DNA of 64,000 nucleotides from Ampelocalamus luodianensis. Lineage: Eukaryota > Streptophyta > Magnoliopsida > Poales > Poaceae. Every line of letters starts with the position of its first letter. Positions within the stretch are counted from its first letter, which is position 1. The notes under the pieces were generated by a model. That model was not told where the DNA came from. It made no database searches and was given only the letters and a program-made list of their open reading frames with translations. The translations under genes and the position numbers were made by a program. This document shows, piece after piece, positions 1 to 12,109 of this stretch. Where the stretch lies: assembly GCA_036346255.1 (NCBI GenBank), contig CM070617.1, positions 26,773,080-26,837,079 on the forward strand, written 5' to 3'.

Positions 1-434
1 TGAGAACAAATTCTTCCATTCCAAACGGGGAATCATGCACAAACTTTCAACAACACAACACATAAGAGGAATAGTTTAATGTATTTTGACATGTCTCAGA
101 TTTCATAAACCGACAGTGGTTTTTCCCCTAATGCTCATGCTGAGCTAGAACAGTGCAACCGCATGATTGGTCGGTTATTACATGTCAACAAAGTGCAGCA
201 TCACTATCAGTAGGCCATCACCTAGATTCCTACATATTGAAATCTGCCCAGCCATTCAGCCAATATCGGATTGGTATAACGACCAATCCACAGCCATTAC
301 AGTAATACCTATTGTTTCGCTGATACAAAATCACAGACGCCCTGTCTCTACGCAAACCGGAACCAGCAGACAAGCGACACAATAGATGAACCCCAGAAAT
401 AAGATTGCATGTTGTGTACAGCCTGAGGTGCGGC
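1..434. other. ARP 3' flank/3' UTR
   Basis: Lies downstream of the ARP stop codon at 435 on the minus strand, so it contains its 3' UTR and flanking DNA. I see no convincing coding region or recognisable repeat; the short open frames here are not supported by codon pattern or homology. Confidence 0.4.
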
Positions 435-3400
435 CTAGAGCTTCAGTACGAGGCCAAGTGGGCTGTGATCACTCGCAGATATGTCTGGAAGAATATATGA
501 ATCATGGACTCTTTCTGCGATGGACTGTGACACAAGAAAGTAATCCAGGCGCCAACCTGCGAAATCCACGAACAGACAAATGCAAAATAGCAAAAAAAAT
601 CATGAACAATTGATTATAACCTTCTGTTTATGCTGAAACAATAGAGGCTAATTTGGATGATCTAATCTGTGAGGAATGTGTTATTTGAAAAAAAAAATAG
701 ATGGGTGTAAGTGGCTGTTCAGTAATCATGCTAAATAATAAACATATAAAAAATGATTTTCAGTTTTTTTCTTATGGTAAGGTAAAAGCTCATATCATTG
801 GGTACATGTACCTTTATTAGTCTTCCGGCCATTATGCCTATACCCCCAGTAACTATTCGCGACAACATTGGGATGCTGTTTTCGGAATGTATCAACAAAC
901 CCTTTGGACAAAAAATTAGTCTCAAATGATTTCCTTTCCTCGTTTGTGAAGCCTGCACTTCTACGATTTCCCTGGGCAAAAAGTATTAAAACCGAGTTAA
1001 GAAAATCTAAAATGGAAAACTTAGGGACCCTAAAGTGAAAATGATATCATTTATCACAATATGGTCCATGCCAGTGGGCACATCTATGATCTAGACAAGG
1101 TGCACAGGTCACTAAAAAACACACACGATTGCAACATAATGTAGGTTATTTGTTTCTCACAATCTGAACAAGGGTTTCTCAGTAACTGTACTTTCTCATA
1201 AGGATGTTGACACTGAATACGCAACAAGCATATTTTTGGACACTGAAGTAACAAACACAACATAAAATACTGTTAGCATGCTGTGCATAGCAATTTTGCA
1301 TAATATACAGCACCTTTTGAGTTACATATTGATTGCTCATGTAGTTTTCAGATTGACAATCATTTGAACAAACTAAGCAATATTGCGTCTATCTTCACCT
1401 CTGATGGTATGGCGCCGGCTCGGGAGCGTCGATTTCTCAAGAGACGAGACGAGCTGATAAGTACCTGGGCGTGAACGAAGGGGGTAGCGACAAGGAACGG
1501 ACGAAGTATCGCCCTCCTGGTCGCGGCTGGGTTCTTCCCTGGCCGTGATCGGAGGCTCTGATGCTTCAGATATCTAAAATCAAAACTGCTTTATTGCTTA
1601 ACTTTCTGTATTACAATATGAGGCCTTTAAATAGACGACTAGCTAGTAAGGTATCCGGAATGGATATGTATCCATATACTAAAGCATCCGGACGGGATAC
1701 GCCTAACAAATCTTGCCTAACAAACCAATACTATTCCGATAGCAATACTACGAATCAGTAACGACGTTGGTTTCGCCAAAACATGTTCTTGCCGGACTCG
1801 GTATAGTAACTTCTGGTAATGGCTTTGACCGCCGTGAGTAGTGTCGTCCGACGAAGGAGTCTACAACATTTCCCCCCTCCTCAAGAATCAGCTCGTCCTC
1901 GAGCTGGAATGATGGAAAACGGTGCTGGAATGTGGCCAAGGTCTCCCAAGTAGCATCGGCCGCTGAACATCCCTCCCATTGAACCAATAATTCACATGTG
2001 CCTCGATTCAACCGAGAACAGACAATCTTGGCTGGAGTTAATATTGCTCTGCCATGAATGATATTTGGTAGCGATACCAAGGAAGTTGGGAGGATCACCG
2101 CGAAATTCCTTAAGAAGGCCAACGTGGAAAACATCATGAATACGAGCGTGAGGTGGAAGGTGCAATCTGTAAGCCACCGATCCAACTCGTGCTAAAATCT
2201 TGAAAGGCCCGTAATAACACGGCGCTAACTTTGAAGAGGAACGATCTGTGACAGATACAGCTGCTCGATGTTGAAGCCTAAGCCAAACCCATTGGCCAAT
2301 TTCAAACTCAACATCCCGGCGTTGTTTATCATGATGAATTTTCATATGGGCTTGAGCTTGAACCAGCCTTTCCCGTATCTCCTGTAAAAACTCATCTCTG
2401 TCTTGTAGTTGCTGATCGACGGCTGCCACCCGTGCTGAACCATGTGCATACGTCAAGAGCGATGGAGGGTCGCACCCATAAACAACACGAAACGGGGTAT
2501 CTTTTAGTGTTGTTTGAAAGGAGGAATTATAACAGTACTCAACCCATGGTAACCATTGTACTCAATGACGTGGACGATCACCCACCAAGCATTGTAAATA
2601 CATGGTAATGATACGGTTGACCACCTCTGTTTGACCATCAGACTGTGGATGAAAGGCGGAACTCAAATGCAGTTTGACCTCCGCAAGACGAAACAACTCA
2701 GTCCAAAAATTACTTGTAAAGACCGGATCACGATCACTGACGATAGATGAGGGCATGCCATGAAGACGTACTATGTCAGTGAAAAATGCACGAGCCACAG
2801 AACTAGCTGTATAGGGATGTCCCAAAGTAACAAAATGTGCATATTTGGAGAAACGATCGACCATCGATAAAATAACGAACTTACCACCGACCTTTGGTAA
2901 TCCTTCAATAAAATCCATGGAATATCCGCCCAAACGGAAGTAGGAATCTCAAGGGGTTGCAATAATCCAGCGGGATGGAGATATCCTGTTTTATTTTTCT
3001 GACAGACCGCACAAGCACCGATGAAATCGCGCACCTTTCGGTTCAAGGACGGGTGATAAAATGTAGATCGAATACGATGAAGTGTTTTCTGCACCCCCTC
3101 ATGGCCCGAGTCGTGCCCCTCGGACAAGATATGCGGCCACCAGTCCGAACTATTGTGCACAAAAATTCGCCCTCCATGTAGTAATAGACCATCAACATAT
3201 GTCCATGCAGGTCCTGCAGAACCTTCCAACACCTTGTCACGCAATGCTAGTAGTTCTGTATGTGTAGCTACCTCCTGATGTAAGCTATCAAAAAGATCAA
3301 AGGTCGGTGCGGACAGAGCATGGAGAGCTAATACCTCTTCACGGCGGGAGAGGGCATCAGCAGCGGCGTTCAATTTGCCAGGCCGGAATTCCACAGTAAA

Positions 3401-6400
3401 ATCATATCCAAAGAGTTTGCTAACCCAGTGGTGTTGGGGTATGGTGGACAGGCGCTGGTCCAGAAGAAACTTCAAACTATAATGGTCTGTACGAATAGTA
3501 AAAGCTCGTCCCCAGAGATACGGTCGCCAATGACGAATGGCTTTGACTAAGCCAATGAGTTCCCTCTCGTAAGCTGCTAACTTTGCATGATGTGGAGCTA
3601 CGGCCCGACTGAAGAAGGCAATTGGACAATCCCCTTGGTGAAGTACGGCACCCATACTGCTACCTGACGCATCGCAATCGACGAGAAAGCGTTTGGAGAA
3701 ATCAGGTAATTGCAAAACCGGTGCCGACGTCAAGGCGGTTTTGAGTTGCTGAAATGCTTCTGCGGCATCCGTGGACCAGTGGAATGCCTCTTTCTTGAGC
3801 AACTTAGTCAGAGGAGCTGCCACCAAGCCATAATCCTGAATAAATTTCAAATAATACCCTATCAATCCCAAGAAGCCCTGCAAGGCCCGCACTGACTTCG
3901 GAGTTGGCCAGTGTTGCACTGCTTCCACCTTGCTAGGGTCCATAGCAACGCCCTGTCCTGAGATGATGTGGCCCAAGTAGGCGACTGACTTTTCACCAAA
4001 TAAGCACTTAGATTGTTTAAGTGCTAACTTGTGATCCTTTAACACTTGGAACACTGCTCGTACGTGCTGAAGGTGCGTCGCCCAGGACGAACTATAAATC
4101 AAAATATCATAAAAAAAACCCAGAACAAAGCGACGAAGAAATGCTTGCAACACCTCATTCATGAGAGCCTGGAAAGTAGAGGGTGCGTTGGTGAGCCCAA
4201 AGGGCATAACCAAGAACTCGAAGTGGCCGTGGTCCGTGCGGAAGGCTGTCTTCTCAATGTCGGCTTGATGCATGCGCACCTGATGATAACCGCTGCGGAG
4301 ATCAAGCTTGGTGAAAAAATTAGCCCCATCTAATTCATCAAGAAGTTCGTCCACAACTGGTATTGGGAATTTATCTTTAATAGTTTTGTCGTTAAGGGCG
4401 CGATAATCCACGCAAAACCGCCATGAATCATTGTGTTTTTTGACAAGTAACACAGGCGAAGAAAACGCTGAGGTACTTTTTCTTATAATACCTTGAGCTA
4501 ACATCTCTTCACACTGCCGCTCAATCTCATCTTTCAACAAGTGCGGATACCGATATGGGCGGACTGCGATTGGTACTGCATCTGGTAGCAAATTGATGTG
4601 ATGATCTTGGCGCCTCTCTGGTGGAAGGCCATGTGGAGGTGCAAAAATAGCACTGAATTCCTGCAAGAGATCACGCAGAAGGTCCCTGGATGACATGCTG
4701 TGCAGCAACGATTGGCTCATTTGAGCTCCCAACCCATGCCATGTGACCCGATGATCCGACCTCCAAAAGGACATTGAGAGGGTTTCAAAGTCCCAAACGA
4801 TTGGTCCTAGCGTCCTTAACCATTGAACCCCCAACACTATTTCGAATCCATCCAACGGTATTGCGAAGTAGTCAATTTGGAATTCTTCTTGGTCGATGAG
4901 CAGCGGAACATCTTTACAGAGGCCTGCGCAGTTCACCCAGTCACCATTTGCCACTGCTACTTGAAGACCTTGTTTGGGTGATACAACCAGGCCGATTTGC
5001 TTTGCTGTTTCTTCTGCGACGAATGTATGTGTCGACCCTGAATCCACGAGGGCCACAAGCTGGTGGCCAGCTAATTGGATGCGAGTTGCATGGTGCGTCC
5101 CGAGCGAATGCCTGTTAACGCGTGTAGAGAAATTTCTGGACTAATGTCGTCATCCTCATCATCTTCTAATTCCAGGAGGAAGATGCCCTTCATGGAACAT
5201 TTGTGATCTCTGTTAAATTTTTCCGGACAATTGAAGCATAGTCCTTTGGCTCGCCGCTCTGCCATCTCTTCTCTAGATAAACGCTGAAATCGGGACCTCG
5301 ACGCTGCTGCTGCTAAAGCTGTTTGTACTGACGTGTTTTGCAGGTTCGTGGTTGTTGCCAAAGTTGGGGTTAGCTGATTACTTGTTCTGGTGGGCGCTAC
5401 TGTAATTGGAGCTAGGACCGATGTCCTTGCTTGGGCCGGAAGCTTGTATGGTGGTTTGGATTCTGGAGAGACTTCATGAAGGCGTTGTTCATATGCGCGG
5501 GCCAAACTCATAGCGGTTTGAAGATTTGTTGGATTTTGTAATTCAACATCGATGCGCAATGGATTCTGCAAACCTGCCGTGAACAACCCAACTTGTTGGA
5601 GTGGTGAAAGCGGCTCCGTGCGGCATAAGAGAGCCAAAAATTTCCGCTGATAGTCCTCCACTGAACCGGTCCTCCGGAGTTGCGCCAATTCGCCCAAAGG
5701 ATTGCTTCGTATCGGCGGTCCAAAACACAAGTTGACGAAGTGAGCAAAACGAGCCCATGACAGTAATCCTTCATCTCGCTCGAGCTGGTAATACCACTGC
5801 TGGGCTACTCCTGTCAAATGGTATGATGCCAGCCAGACCTTTTCTTCTTCGAGGGTGTGCTGGCCCCGAAAAAATTGCTCGCATTTGTTCAGCCATGGCA
5901 ATGGATCTTCTTCGCCATCAAAGGTGGAAAAATTTAATTTGTGATACCTTGGCAATCTCCGGTGTGCGTCTGAAACATCTTGGTAATGGGCAGCAGGATG
6001 CCACCCAGTCTGTTGGCCATGGCCTGTGCGCATGTCCGAGTCACTTCCGTCGGTTGAACATCTTGTAGCCGTGCGATCGCTGAGTGGTGCTCATTGGACT
6101 GGTTCTTGAGTTCACCAATGTCACCCATGATCTGTTGTTGCTGTTGTATGAGTTGGGCGAGTTGCTGGCCCAGAACTTCCATCGTGATCGGGGAAGCCAT
6201 CGGAAGCGTCGGAGCTGGCTCTGATACCAAGTTGGTATGGCGCCGGCTCGAGAGCGTCGATTTCTCAAGAGACGAGACGAGCTGATAAGTACCTGGGCGT
6301 GAACGAAGGGGGTAGCGACAAGGAACGGACGAAGTATCGCCCTCTTGGTCGCGGTGGGTTCTTCCCGCCGTGATCGGAGGCTCTGATGCTTCAGATATCT

Positions 6401-8927
6401 AAAATCAAAACTGCTTTATTGCTTAACTTTCTGTATTACAATATGAGGCCTTTAAATAGACGACTAGCTAGTAAGGTATCCGGAATGGATACGCATCCAT
6501 ATACTAAAGCATCTGGACGAGATAGGTCTAACAAATCTTGCCTAACAAACCAATACTATTCCGATAGCAATACTACGAATCAGTAACGACGTTGGTTTCA
6601 CCAGAACATGTTCTTGCCGGACTCGGTATAGTAACTTCTGGTAATGGCTTTGGCCGCCGTGAGTAGTGTCGTCCGACGAAGGAGTCTACAACATCTGAGA
6701 TGTTTAGTTCAAGCCTCACTAATAGTTTAACAACATAATGAGCAAAGGTCAAGAATGAACTTGTAACCTACACCAGTGCAATACCGCATAAACTAAGCAT
6801 AAGACTACAATGCTTTTGCGTGAAATAATATTCAAATATTGAGATGATTCAAACTAATGATTACTTACAGCAGTATCATGGATATCAATCTCCTGATGGG
6901 CACAGTTAAGATCACCAGTTAGTATGACAGGCTTCAATTTTTCCAATTCCTACATAATCATAAGAAATTGGTCAGGTTCTGTTAAAAACATGCCACTTGG
7001 CACTTGGAAGTACAATGGTTGCTAGTTGCTACTAAAACAACGTAAATGCAGGAGAGTTGACATAATGTTTGAACATAGTCTGCATTTCTGGATAGCAAGT
7101 AGCAAGGTAGTTTTGCACAGGACGACAGTTGCACAGAAATATACTAGGAGTCTAGGTTTAGATGACATTAGTTTGTAACTAGAAACACACATCCCACAAA
7201 ACAATGAAAGATTTTCAAATATGCTAACTTGATTGGCAAAGGTAAACGAAGGGATTGACAATGGCCCATAAAGGAGTATGATGCACAATGAAATATGCCC
7301 AAATGTGTTGGTTAAACAATTTCAAAGTTCACAGCTCTAATTAATTATTGATGCATATTTTAGGGGGCTACCGTCTAATTTTGACATGTACCCTCCAAAG
7401 TTCTAACAAGGACCTTTCTTTTATTCTTGTGCAAATGTATATAACGAAAACTCATCAACCCTACATGCAACCGCAAAGAAACAGATATCCATCACAACTA
7501 ATGGTACCAGTGGGAGAACATGTCATATAAACATAAGGACTAGGAAGAACAACAATCAACAGTGTCAAAAAAATGAAATAAAGGTACAAGGAATGATTTT
7601 GTTTTCTTCCAGTAAAAAACATGACAGAAAAATGGATAAAAGCATAAGAAAACTCTATAAAATAATAATCGGAATAAAAAAGAGGCATACTTTCATGTAG
7701 TTACCAAGGCATGGATCCCACTCTGTGACCCTGTAAGTCTACATGGTAATATATGATCATGGATTTTGGATTTTAATCTCAAGTGATGCATACCAGAATG
7801 AAAAGAAAAAACAATGAATTACCAATCTTCTTAGACCATCACCAGAATTTGGTACATAAGCAGTTAGCAAGTAAAAATCATCAAACTCCACTGTCACAAC
7901 CCTCCCTTCCGTATCATGGTCTGGTACACCAAACCCATACTTGATGGAGAGTGGTTTCACCTATAGAAAATGCAGGGCACATGATGAATAGAAACGAAAT
8001 ATAAGGCACAAAAATGTTTACCAAAGTCTTGCAGCATTGTATTTGAGAAGAAAAATGTTGCTATGCTCAATGTGACCACGTGACCAATAGGACCAGTAGA
8101 AAATTAAAATGAAGAAAAGCCATCATCGCAATATAATGGATCTCCTTGTCTAATATATCGATAAACAAAAAATCTAAAAGCGCGATAAAAAAAATCTAAA
8201 AGCACGGCACAGTTATTAATCAAGTGCCAACTGCCAAGTACTAATATAATCCAAGGATCAAGAAGAAGCAAACTAACAAGTGTGAAGGTATTTTTGAGCT
8301 AGAGATTTTAGACATTTGATACTTTTCTTACTAAAGTAAATTCTCGTGAAGCTGGGTTTAGATTTCAGCAAGGGAGAGGCCCTTGGGTCAAGACATTTCA
8401 CGAAAAATATGGAAGATCAGCTACACTACACTAGTCCAAAATGGAACTGCATCAATGCTCTCTTCTTCTGTCTTGTGTCTTTGGATCTTCTTGTTTTCTT
8501 TTGTATTTTGGTGTAAGTGCTTCTGTCACTTACTTTCTAAGTTTGAACTAAACTGGGATTAAAGGGCAAAAAAATAAACATCAATGTCAATGAAACTGGT
8601 ATAATGGGTTATTCCTAGGTAAGGCAGTAAGGGGGCATTTTGGAAACTTTGTTCCTTCTTTCCATTTTTCCTATCAGGTTTCCTTGCAGTTGGTTGAAAG
8701 GCAATAAAACAGAACAAACCAATGAAAATTCATAGCCTCATAGGTGTTTTATTTGTATGTGTGTGAAGCATTTGGCAATGGTGGTGGTGTTAGGGTGCAA
8801 GAATGGTAGTGCATACTCGTGAAATTATTGCAGTTCCCGAATATCCAAGCTTTGATACGCTGCATGTCCAGAAGCTATTGGTGTAGCCTTCAAGCAGACT
8901 TTCCTTAATGACTTCAACATCCTTCTT
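435..8927 (-). CDS. ARP: ARP 3' part: exonuclease III/APE catalytic C-terminal half
   Basis: Six exons read in one continuous phase. 8927-8817 encodes KKDVEVIKESLLEGYTNSFW followed by CSVSKLGYSGTAIISR. 7960-7823 encodes KPLSIKYGFGVPDHD and AYVPNSGDG. 7738-7691 encodes TYRVTEWDPCLGNYMK. 6949-6869 encodes KPVILTGDLNCAHQEIDIHD. 971-812 encodes GFTNEERKSFETNFLSKGF and SYWGYRHNGRKTNKG. 556-435 encodes WRLDYFLVSQSIAERVHDSY and ends SDHSPLGLVLKL then TAG. These match the EEP-fold order of exonuclease III: the Tyr/Asn loop, the Asp-Asn pair, and the final Asp-His. Every junction has GT/AG. The intron between the last two catalytic blocks carries the 5.3-kb retroelement. The lack of stop codons suggests the damage upstream is recent or the locus is still under constraint. 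Confidence 0.88.
1405..1868 (-). repeat. 3' LTR of the Reina-like element
   Basis: 464 bp, nearly identical to 6233-6693 apart from scattered substitutions and small indels. It begins TGGTATGGCGCC and ends CTACAACA on the plus strand. The purine tract at 1869-1882 adjoins it internally. Divergence between the two LTRs is low, so the insertion is fairly young. Confidence 0.93.
1748..2456 (-). pseudogene. Reina-like integrase C-terminus and chromodomain
   Basis: Two overlapping frames cover the integrase GPF/Y region (YYGPFKILARVGSVAYRL) and a chromodomain (CELLVQWEGCSAADATWE). In chromoviruses the latter is thought to steer integration by binding histone marks. The first frame ends in a stop before the chromodomain, so the protein would be truncated. 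The chromodomain frame runs across the purine tract into the 3' LTR. Confidence 0.85.
2562..5056 (-). pseudogene. Reina-like pol: protease, RT, RNase H, integrase core
   Basis: The polyprotein reads protease (ALVDSGSTHTF), reverse transcriptase, RNase H (DASGSSMGAVL; TDHYSLKFLL), the integrase zinc-binding region (HDSGHEGVQKT...CAVCQ) and, after a frameshift near 2930, the integrase core (DFIEGLP; VSDRDPVF; QTEVVN). In the reverse transcriptase active site the usual FxDD signature reads FFYD: the first of the paired catalytic aspartates is Tyr. A second frameshift lies near 2565. Length and domain order otherwise match the clade. Confidence 0.88.
5071..6230 (-). pseudogene. Reina-like gag
   Basis: Capsid/nucleocapsid polyprotein of the Ty3 element. 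The N-terminal part (6230 to about 5990, with MEVLGQQLAQLIQQQQQ) and the main part (about 6033-5071) are in different frames. The main part has the retrotransposon gag core, with FDGEEDPLPWLNKCEQFF, a tryptophan-rich QQWYYQLE region, and EDYQRKFLAL. A zinc-knuckle-like CFNC...HKC motif near 5200 precedes an acidic tail. The frame stops at 5071 just before protease, which continues in another frame, so gag and pol are now separated by a small indel. Confidence 0.8.
6233..6693 (-). repeat. 5' LTR of the Reina-like element
   Basis: 461 bp, partner of 1405-1868. The internal side abuts the primer-binding site complementary to initiator methionine tRNA (6218-6229, GCTCTGATACCA on the plus strand). 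The outer side is followed by the TCTGA duplication. Confidence 0.93.
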
Positions 8928-9019
8928 CTGCTCAAAATAGTGCAATTGCTGGTTAAAAAATATAGCAGTGAAAGAAGTACAACAAACAATTCATAAAACG
9001 TTCCATCTTTGCAAGAAGG

Positions 9020-10575
9020 AATAAGTCCATTTTACACCTCTGAACTTTGCGCCTAGTCTAAAATACCCCCTGAACTCCAAAACCGTCTGATTTGCACCCT
9101 CGAACTACCAATACCGTTTGGTTTACACCCCTCGGGCCGAAAACAGGTGGTTTTGGGCCTACGTGGCACTCGGGCCCACTTGTCAGACGACAAATAAGAG
9201 AGAGAGAGAGTGCTGGCGCCGCTCATTCCTCCCCAAATCTATCCTCTCCACTCTGTCCTGGCGCCGCTGCCTCTTCGCCCGGCCGCCTTCAGCTCCGCCG
9301 CCTCTAGTCGCCTCCGGGTTCAGCCCATGCTACTCGCCGGCTCCGGCTCCTCCCCGCGTCCACGCGTGCCTCCCCGGCTTCCCCGTGCGGCTCGGCCCCA
9401 GCTCGCCTCTTGTGCGGGCGCTCGGGCCTTGTGCGGCGCCGGCGGTGGGGTGGCGCGGGGAGGAGGAAGGGGTGTGCATGGGCTGTGCCCGGGGGTGGGG
9501 AGGCCGGCGGTGGGGTCGGGGAAGCTTGGGGGTGGCCGTGGTGGCGGGGCGGCGGCGATCGTGGGCGGAGGAGAAGGAGTGGCGGTGGAGGAGCTTCTCG
9601 GCGGCAGAGAAGAAGGGTGGAGGTGAGGGAAGAGTAGAGGGGGATTGGGGGCTTGGGGTGACGCTGCGGGTTCAGTGAAACATTCACCGGTGCGGCCGAA
9701 CGGCGGTGGGGTGGTGGTGGCCGAAACCGGGCGGAGATGGGGGCTTCGGCTCCAGCGGCTTGCTCAGCGGCGAAGAAGAAGAGGGGAGGTGGGGGGAAAG
9801 TGGAGGGCCCTAGGAGGCACGGGGTGACGCGGCCGGCGTGGTGAGGAACTCACCGAAGGCGGCGAACGGCGGAGAGGCAGTGTGGTGGAGACGGGAGCTC
9901 GGCTCCGGCTTTGCGTTTGAGGAAGAAGGGGGGGAGAAGGGAGTCGCCGGTTCGGTCCCCTGGTGCTGCCTCCAAATGGAGCAGCCGCCGGCGCCGCACG
10001 CCCCACGCGCTCCCCTCCTGCGCCCTTGACTCCTCCCTCTCCCCGCCGCCGCTGGCTCCGCGACCAGCTCCTCTCCAACCCACGAGCACAGATCGGGTGG
10101 ACTCGGGCTTGAACCTCGGCCTCGCGTATACAGCCCACGACGGCGGAGGAGGAGGAAGGCAAGAAGCTCCCGTGCTCGTCTACTTCCACGGCGCCGCCGC
10201 ATCGGCTCTCGCACTGGCCGAGCTTCCACACCGGCTACCTCCACCTTGCCGCCGAGCTCCCACCATCGTGCTCTCGCCGACTCATCGCCTCGCGGCGAGC
10301 ACCGCTCTCCGGCGCCCACGAGACGCCGCCGCGCCCTCGCTCGCGACCAGCTCCTCTCCATCCCATGGCTCGCCAATGGGGCCGACTCAAGCCAGGTGTT
10401 CGTCTCCGGCCAACGTGGACGCTAACGCGGCGAAACCGCCTAACGTGGATGCCAGCGTGGCCCAAAACCACCTGTTTTCGGCCTGAGGGGTGTAAACCAA
10501 ACGGTATGGGCAGTTCGAGGGTGCAAATCAGACGGTTTTGAGTTCAAGGGGTATTTTGGACTCGGCGCAAAGTTT
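9020..10575. mobile_element. long-TIR GC-rich DNA element in ARP (Pack-MULE-like)
   Basis: The two ends are inverted repeats of roughly 130-150 bp. On the left are the words CTTTGCGCCTAGTC, AAAATACCCCCTGAAC, ACCGTCTGATTTGCACCCTC and AAAACAGGTGGTTTTGGGC at 9050-9160. Their complements occur in reverse order at 10450-10570. The right end appears eroded or truncated relative to the left, and I found no clean target duplication. The interior (9200-10440) is very GC-rich and has a direct repeat of GCGACCAGCTCCTCTCCA near 10058 and 10343. Long TIRs with a GC-rich gene-like interior suggest a Mutator-related carrier element; this is not proven. It sits where ARP core exons are expected. Confidence 0.65.
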
Positions 10576-12014
10576 TTTGTTCAACTACTATTGAAGCACC
10601 ACCTTTTCTTTTCGAAGGTACTTCTGACAGGCCAATCTTCTCAACTGATGATGTTCCCTCTTTAACTGTGAAAAGGAAACCAACCTCCAGCTAAAATGCT
10701 TCATTGCAACATTATATAGAAGTACATACATGGCTACATGGATTGGTTCACTATTTCTCTGGCTACCTACAGCAGAATTTCTAGGGACAAACCTGAACAT
10801 TGTCTTATGTTACTGGTGCAGGGGCCATAATTGGAACAATGACTTTGTGGAAGTACATGCATTAGTTTGTCATTTCTGTTTTGACTTTTGAAGAGTTTAT
10901 ATGAAGAAAGCATGGATCCAGGACAATGGTACTGCTACAAGTGTGCAAGTAAGCCGTACCATTTACTTCCTCGCCCAGAGAATCCATCAGGGATGATACT
11001 AAATCTTTCTTGTTACCTCTCGCAGAAACTCCCATCCTCCTTCAAATTCATTTCACAAAATAATTAAATTAAAGGGGCAAATCAATTTTCACTGACTGAC
11101 AATAAGGGCAGGCTAGGGGAAGTTTGAACCTTGTGAGCTCCTTGAGCTCCTTCACTGTCATGGACTGGAGCTGATTAGGGTCACTTCTAATTCGCTCTAT
11201 CTCCAGTTTGCTTTCAGCAACATCTTCCTATACTCCAGACAAAAAAAAAGGACATCAAACCACGATCAAGGGGTAGATAAACCGATAATATCGGCACAAA
11301 GGTAATTAAAGACTAACCTTTTCTAGGGCTGATTGTTCATCTTTCTTGATCTCACTATTCTTAGAGGCAGCTCTACGCGAATAGGTAGCCCGCATCCCCT
11401 CCCTCATCACGTTTAGTTTTGTCAGCACTAATTTACTGCAAGTGAAATTAGCACTTGGAAACCCACAGCTGCACCTATAAAAACAAGTTGTTTCACCACT
11501 TAATGCTGAAACCCACCTCTAAGTTAAGTGATTCATGTGACAATGAGTAATCCAGATGCATAATAAATGTGCAAAATTTCCTCAATGTACAGCAAGCTAC
11601 AGAAACACCATAGCATTTAACACATTCTTGGACAATTCATACTATCCGCAAACGAGTTAATCGGAAGCAATTCCCCAGGGAAAAAAAATATGCTAAAGCC
11701 CCACCCGAGCTATGACCGCAAGCGCACATAGAAGTAGCACATTCTGCAGCACCGTCGAGAAGAAACGAGAGGCTTGGATTTCGATTCGTCATAGGAGCTA
11801 AACCCTTGACGGGCTCCACCCCTTTCTAATATCCTCCAAATTGAACAACTGCTGCTCCATGGTGCGCGGAAGAACCGAATCAAAGAAAACTACATGGGCC
11901 AAACCGAAGAGAAAAATATCAAATGCATACAGGATGGGGAGAGCGAGAGGGGGGATGAAAACCGTACTCGTAGAGACGGAGGAGAGAGCCGCCGCGCAGG
12001 AGCAGCGGTGGCAT
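10575..12014 (-). CDS. ARP: ARP 5' part: N-terminus and SAP domain
   Basis: The start is the ATG at 12014-12012, whose reading frame (MPPLLLRGG...) joins exon 2 in phase after the donor at 11967. Exon 2 (11435-11318) encodes a basic stretch with LTKLNVMREGMRATYSRR. Exons 3 and 4 encode a SAP-like segment containing MTVKELKELTRR and SARGNKKDLVSSLMDS, a helix-extension-helix DNA-binding motif. Exon 5 starts at 10665 after a TTTTCACAG acceptor and reads KEGTSSVEKIGLSEVPS before running into the right end of the long-TIR element near 10575. The arginine- and leucine-rich N-terminus fits an organelle transit peptide. The region upstream (12015-12110) is GC-rich 5' flank. The start codon is the least certain part. 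Confidence 0.75.
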
Positions 12015-12109
12015 CGGCGAGCGAGTGCGCGGAGGCGCCGCGACGTGGAGCGCTAAAAAGGCGTGGCGTGCCAAGTGGGCAGTCGATGCGGTGCGCCTAG
12101 CATTTTGCC

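Larger units (their letters stand above)
1405..6693 (-). mobile_element. Reina-like Ty3 chromovirus, complete structure, inactive
   Basis: A 5,289-bp LTR retrotransposon on the minus strand. LTRs are 1405-1868 and 6233-6693, with TG...CA ends when read on the plus strand. Both flanks carry the 5-bp target duplication TCTGA (1400-1404 and 6694-6698). An initiator-Met tRNA primer-binding site lies next to the 5' LTR (6218-6229) and a purine tract next to the 3' LTR (1869-1882). Internal order is gag, protease, reverse transcriptase, RNase H, integrase, chromodomain. Short LTRs, compact size and a chromodomain suggest the Reina clade. It sits within an intron of the ARP gene in the same orientation. 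Coding frames are broken in several places, and the reverse transcriptase lacks a catalytic Asp, so it cannot move unaided. Confidence 0.93.
435..12014 (-). pseudogene. ARP: ARP apurinic/apyrimidinic endonuclease gene, core exons missing
   Basis: Plant ARP proteins combine an N-terminal SAP DNA-binding domain with an exonuclease III/APE1-type AP endonuclease used in base-excision repair, often plastid-targeted. Exons placed on the minus strand with matching phases: 12014-11968, 11435-11318, 11227-11130, 11039-10960, 10665 to about 10575, then 8927-8817, 7960-7823, 7738-7691, 6949-6869, 971-812 and 556-435 (TAG stop at 437-435). All are open. Catalytic motifs seen are AYVPNSGDG, LTGDLNCAH and ASDHSP. 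The family blocks carrying the first catalytic Asn (WNVNG-type) and Glu (LQETK-type) should lie between exon 5 and the exon at 8927. That interval is filled by a long-TIR transposon at about 9020-10575, and I could not find them. A Reina-like retrotransposon occupies the intron between 6868 and 972. Domain identity is confident; pseudogene status is inferred. Confidence 0.85.

Noticed and set aside
9118..10486. Several long open frames on both strands inside the long-TIR element
   Set aside because: They overlap on both strands in very GC-rich DNA, have Pro/Arg/Gly-biased composition and no recognisable domain.
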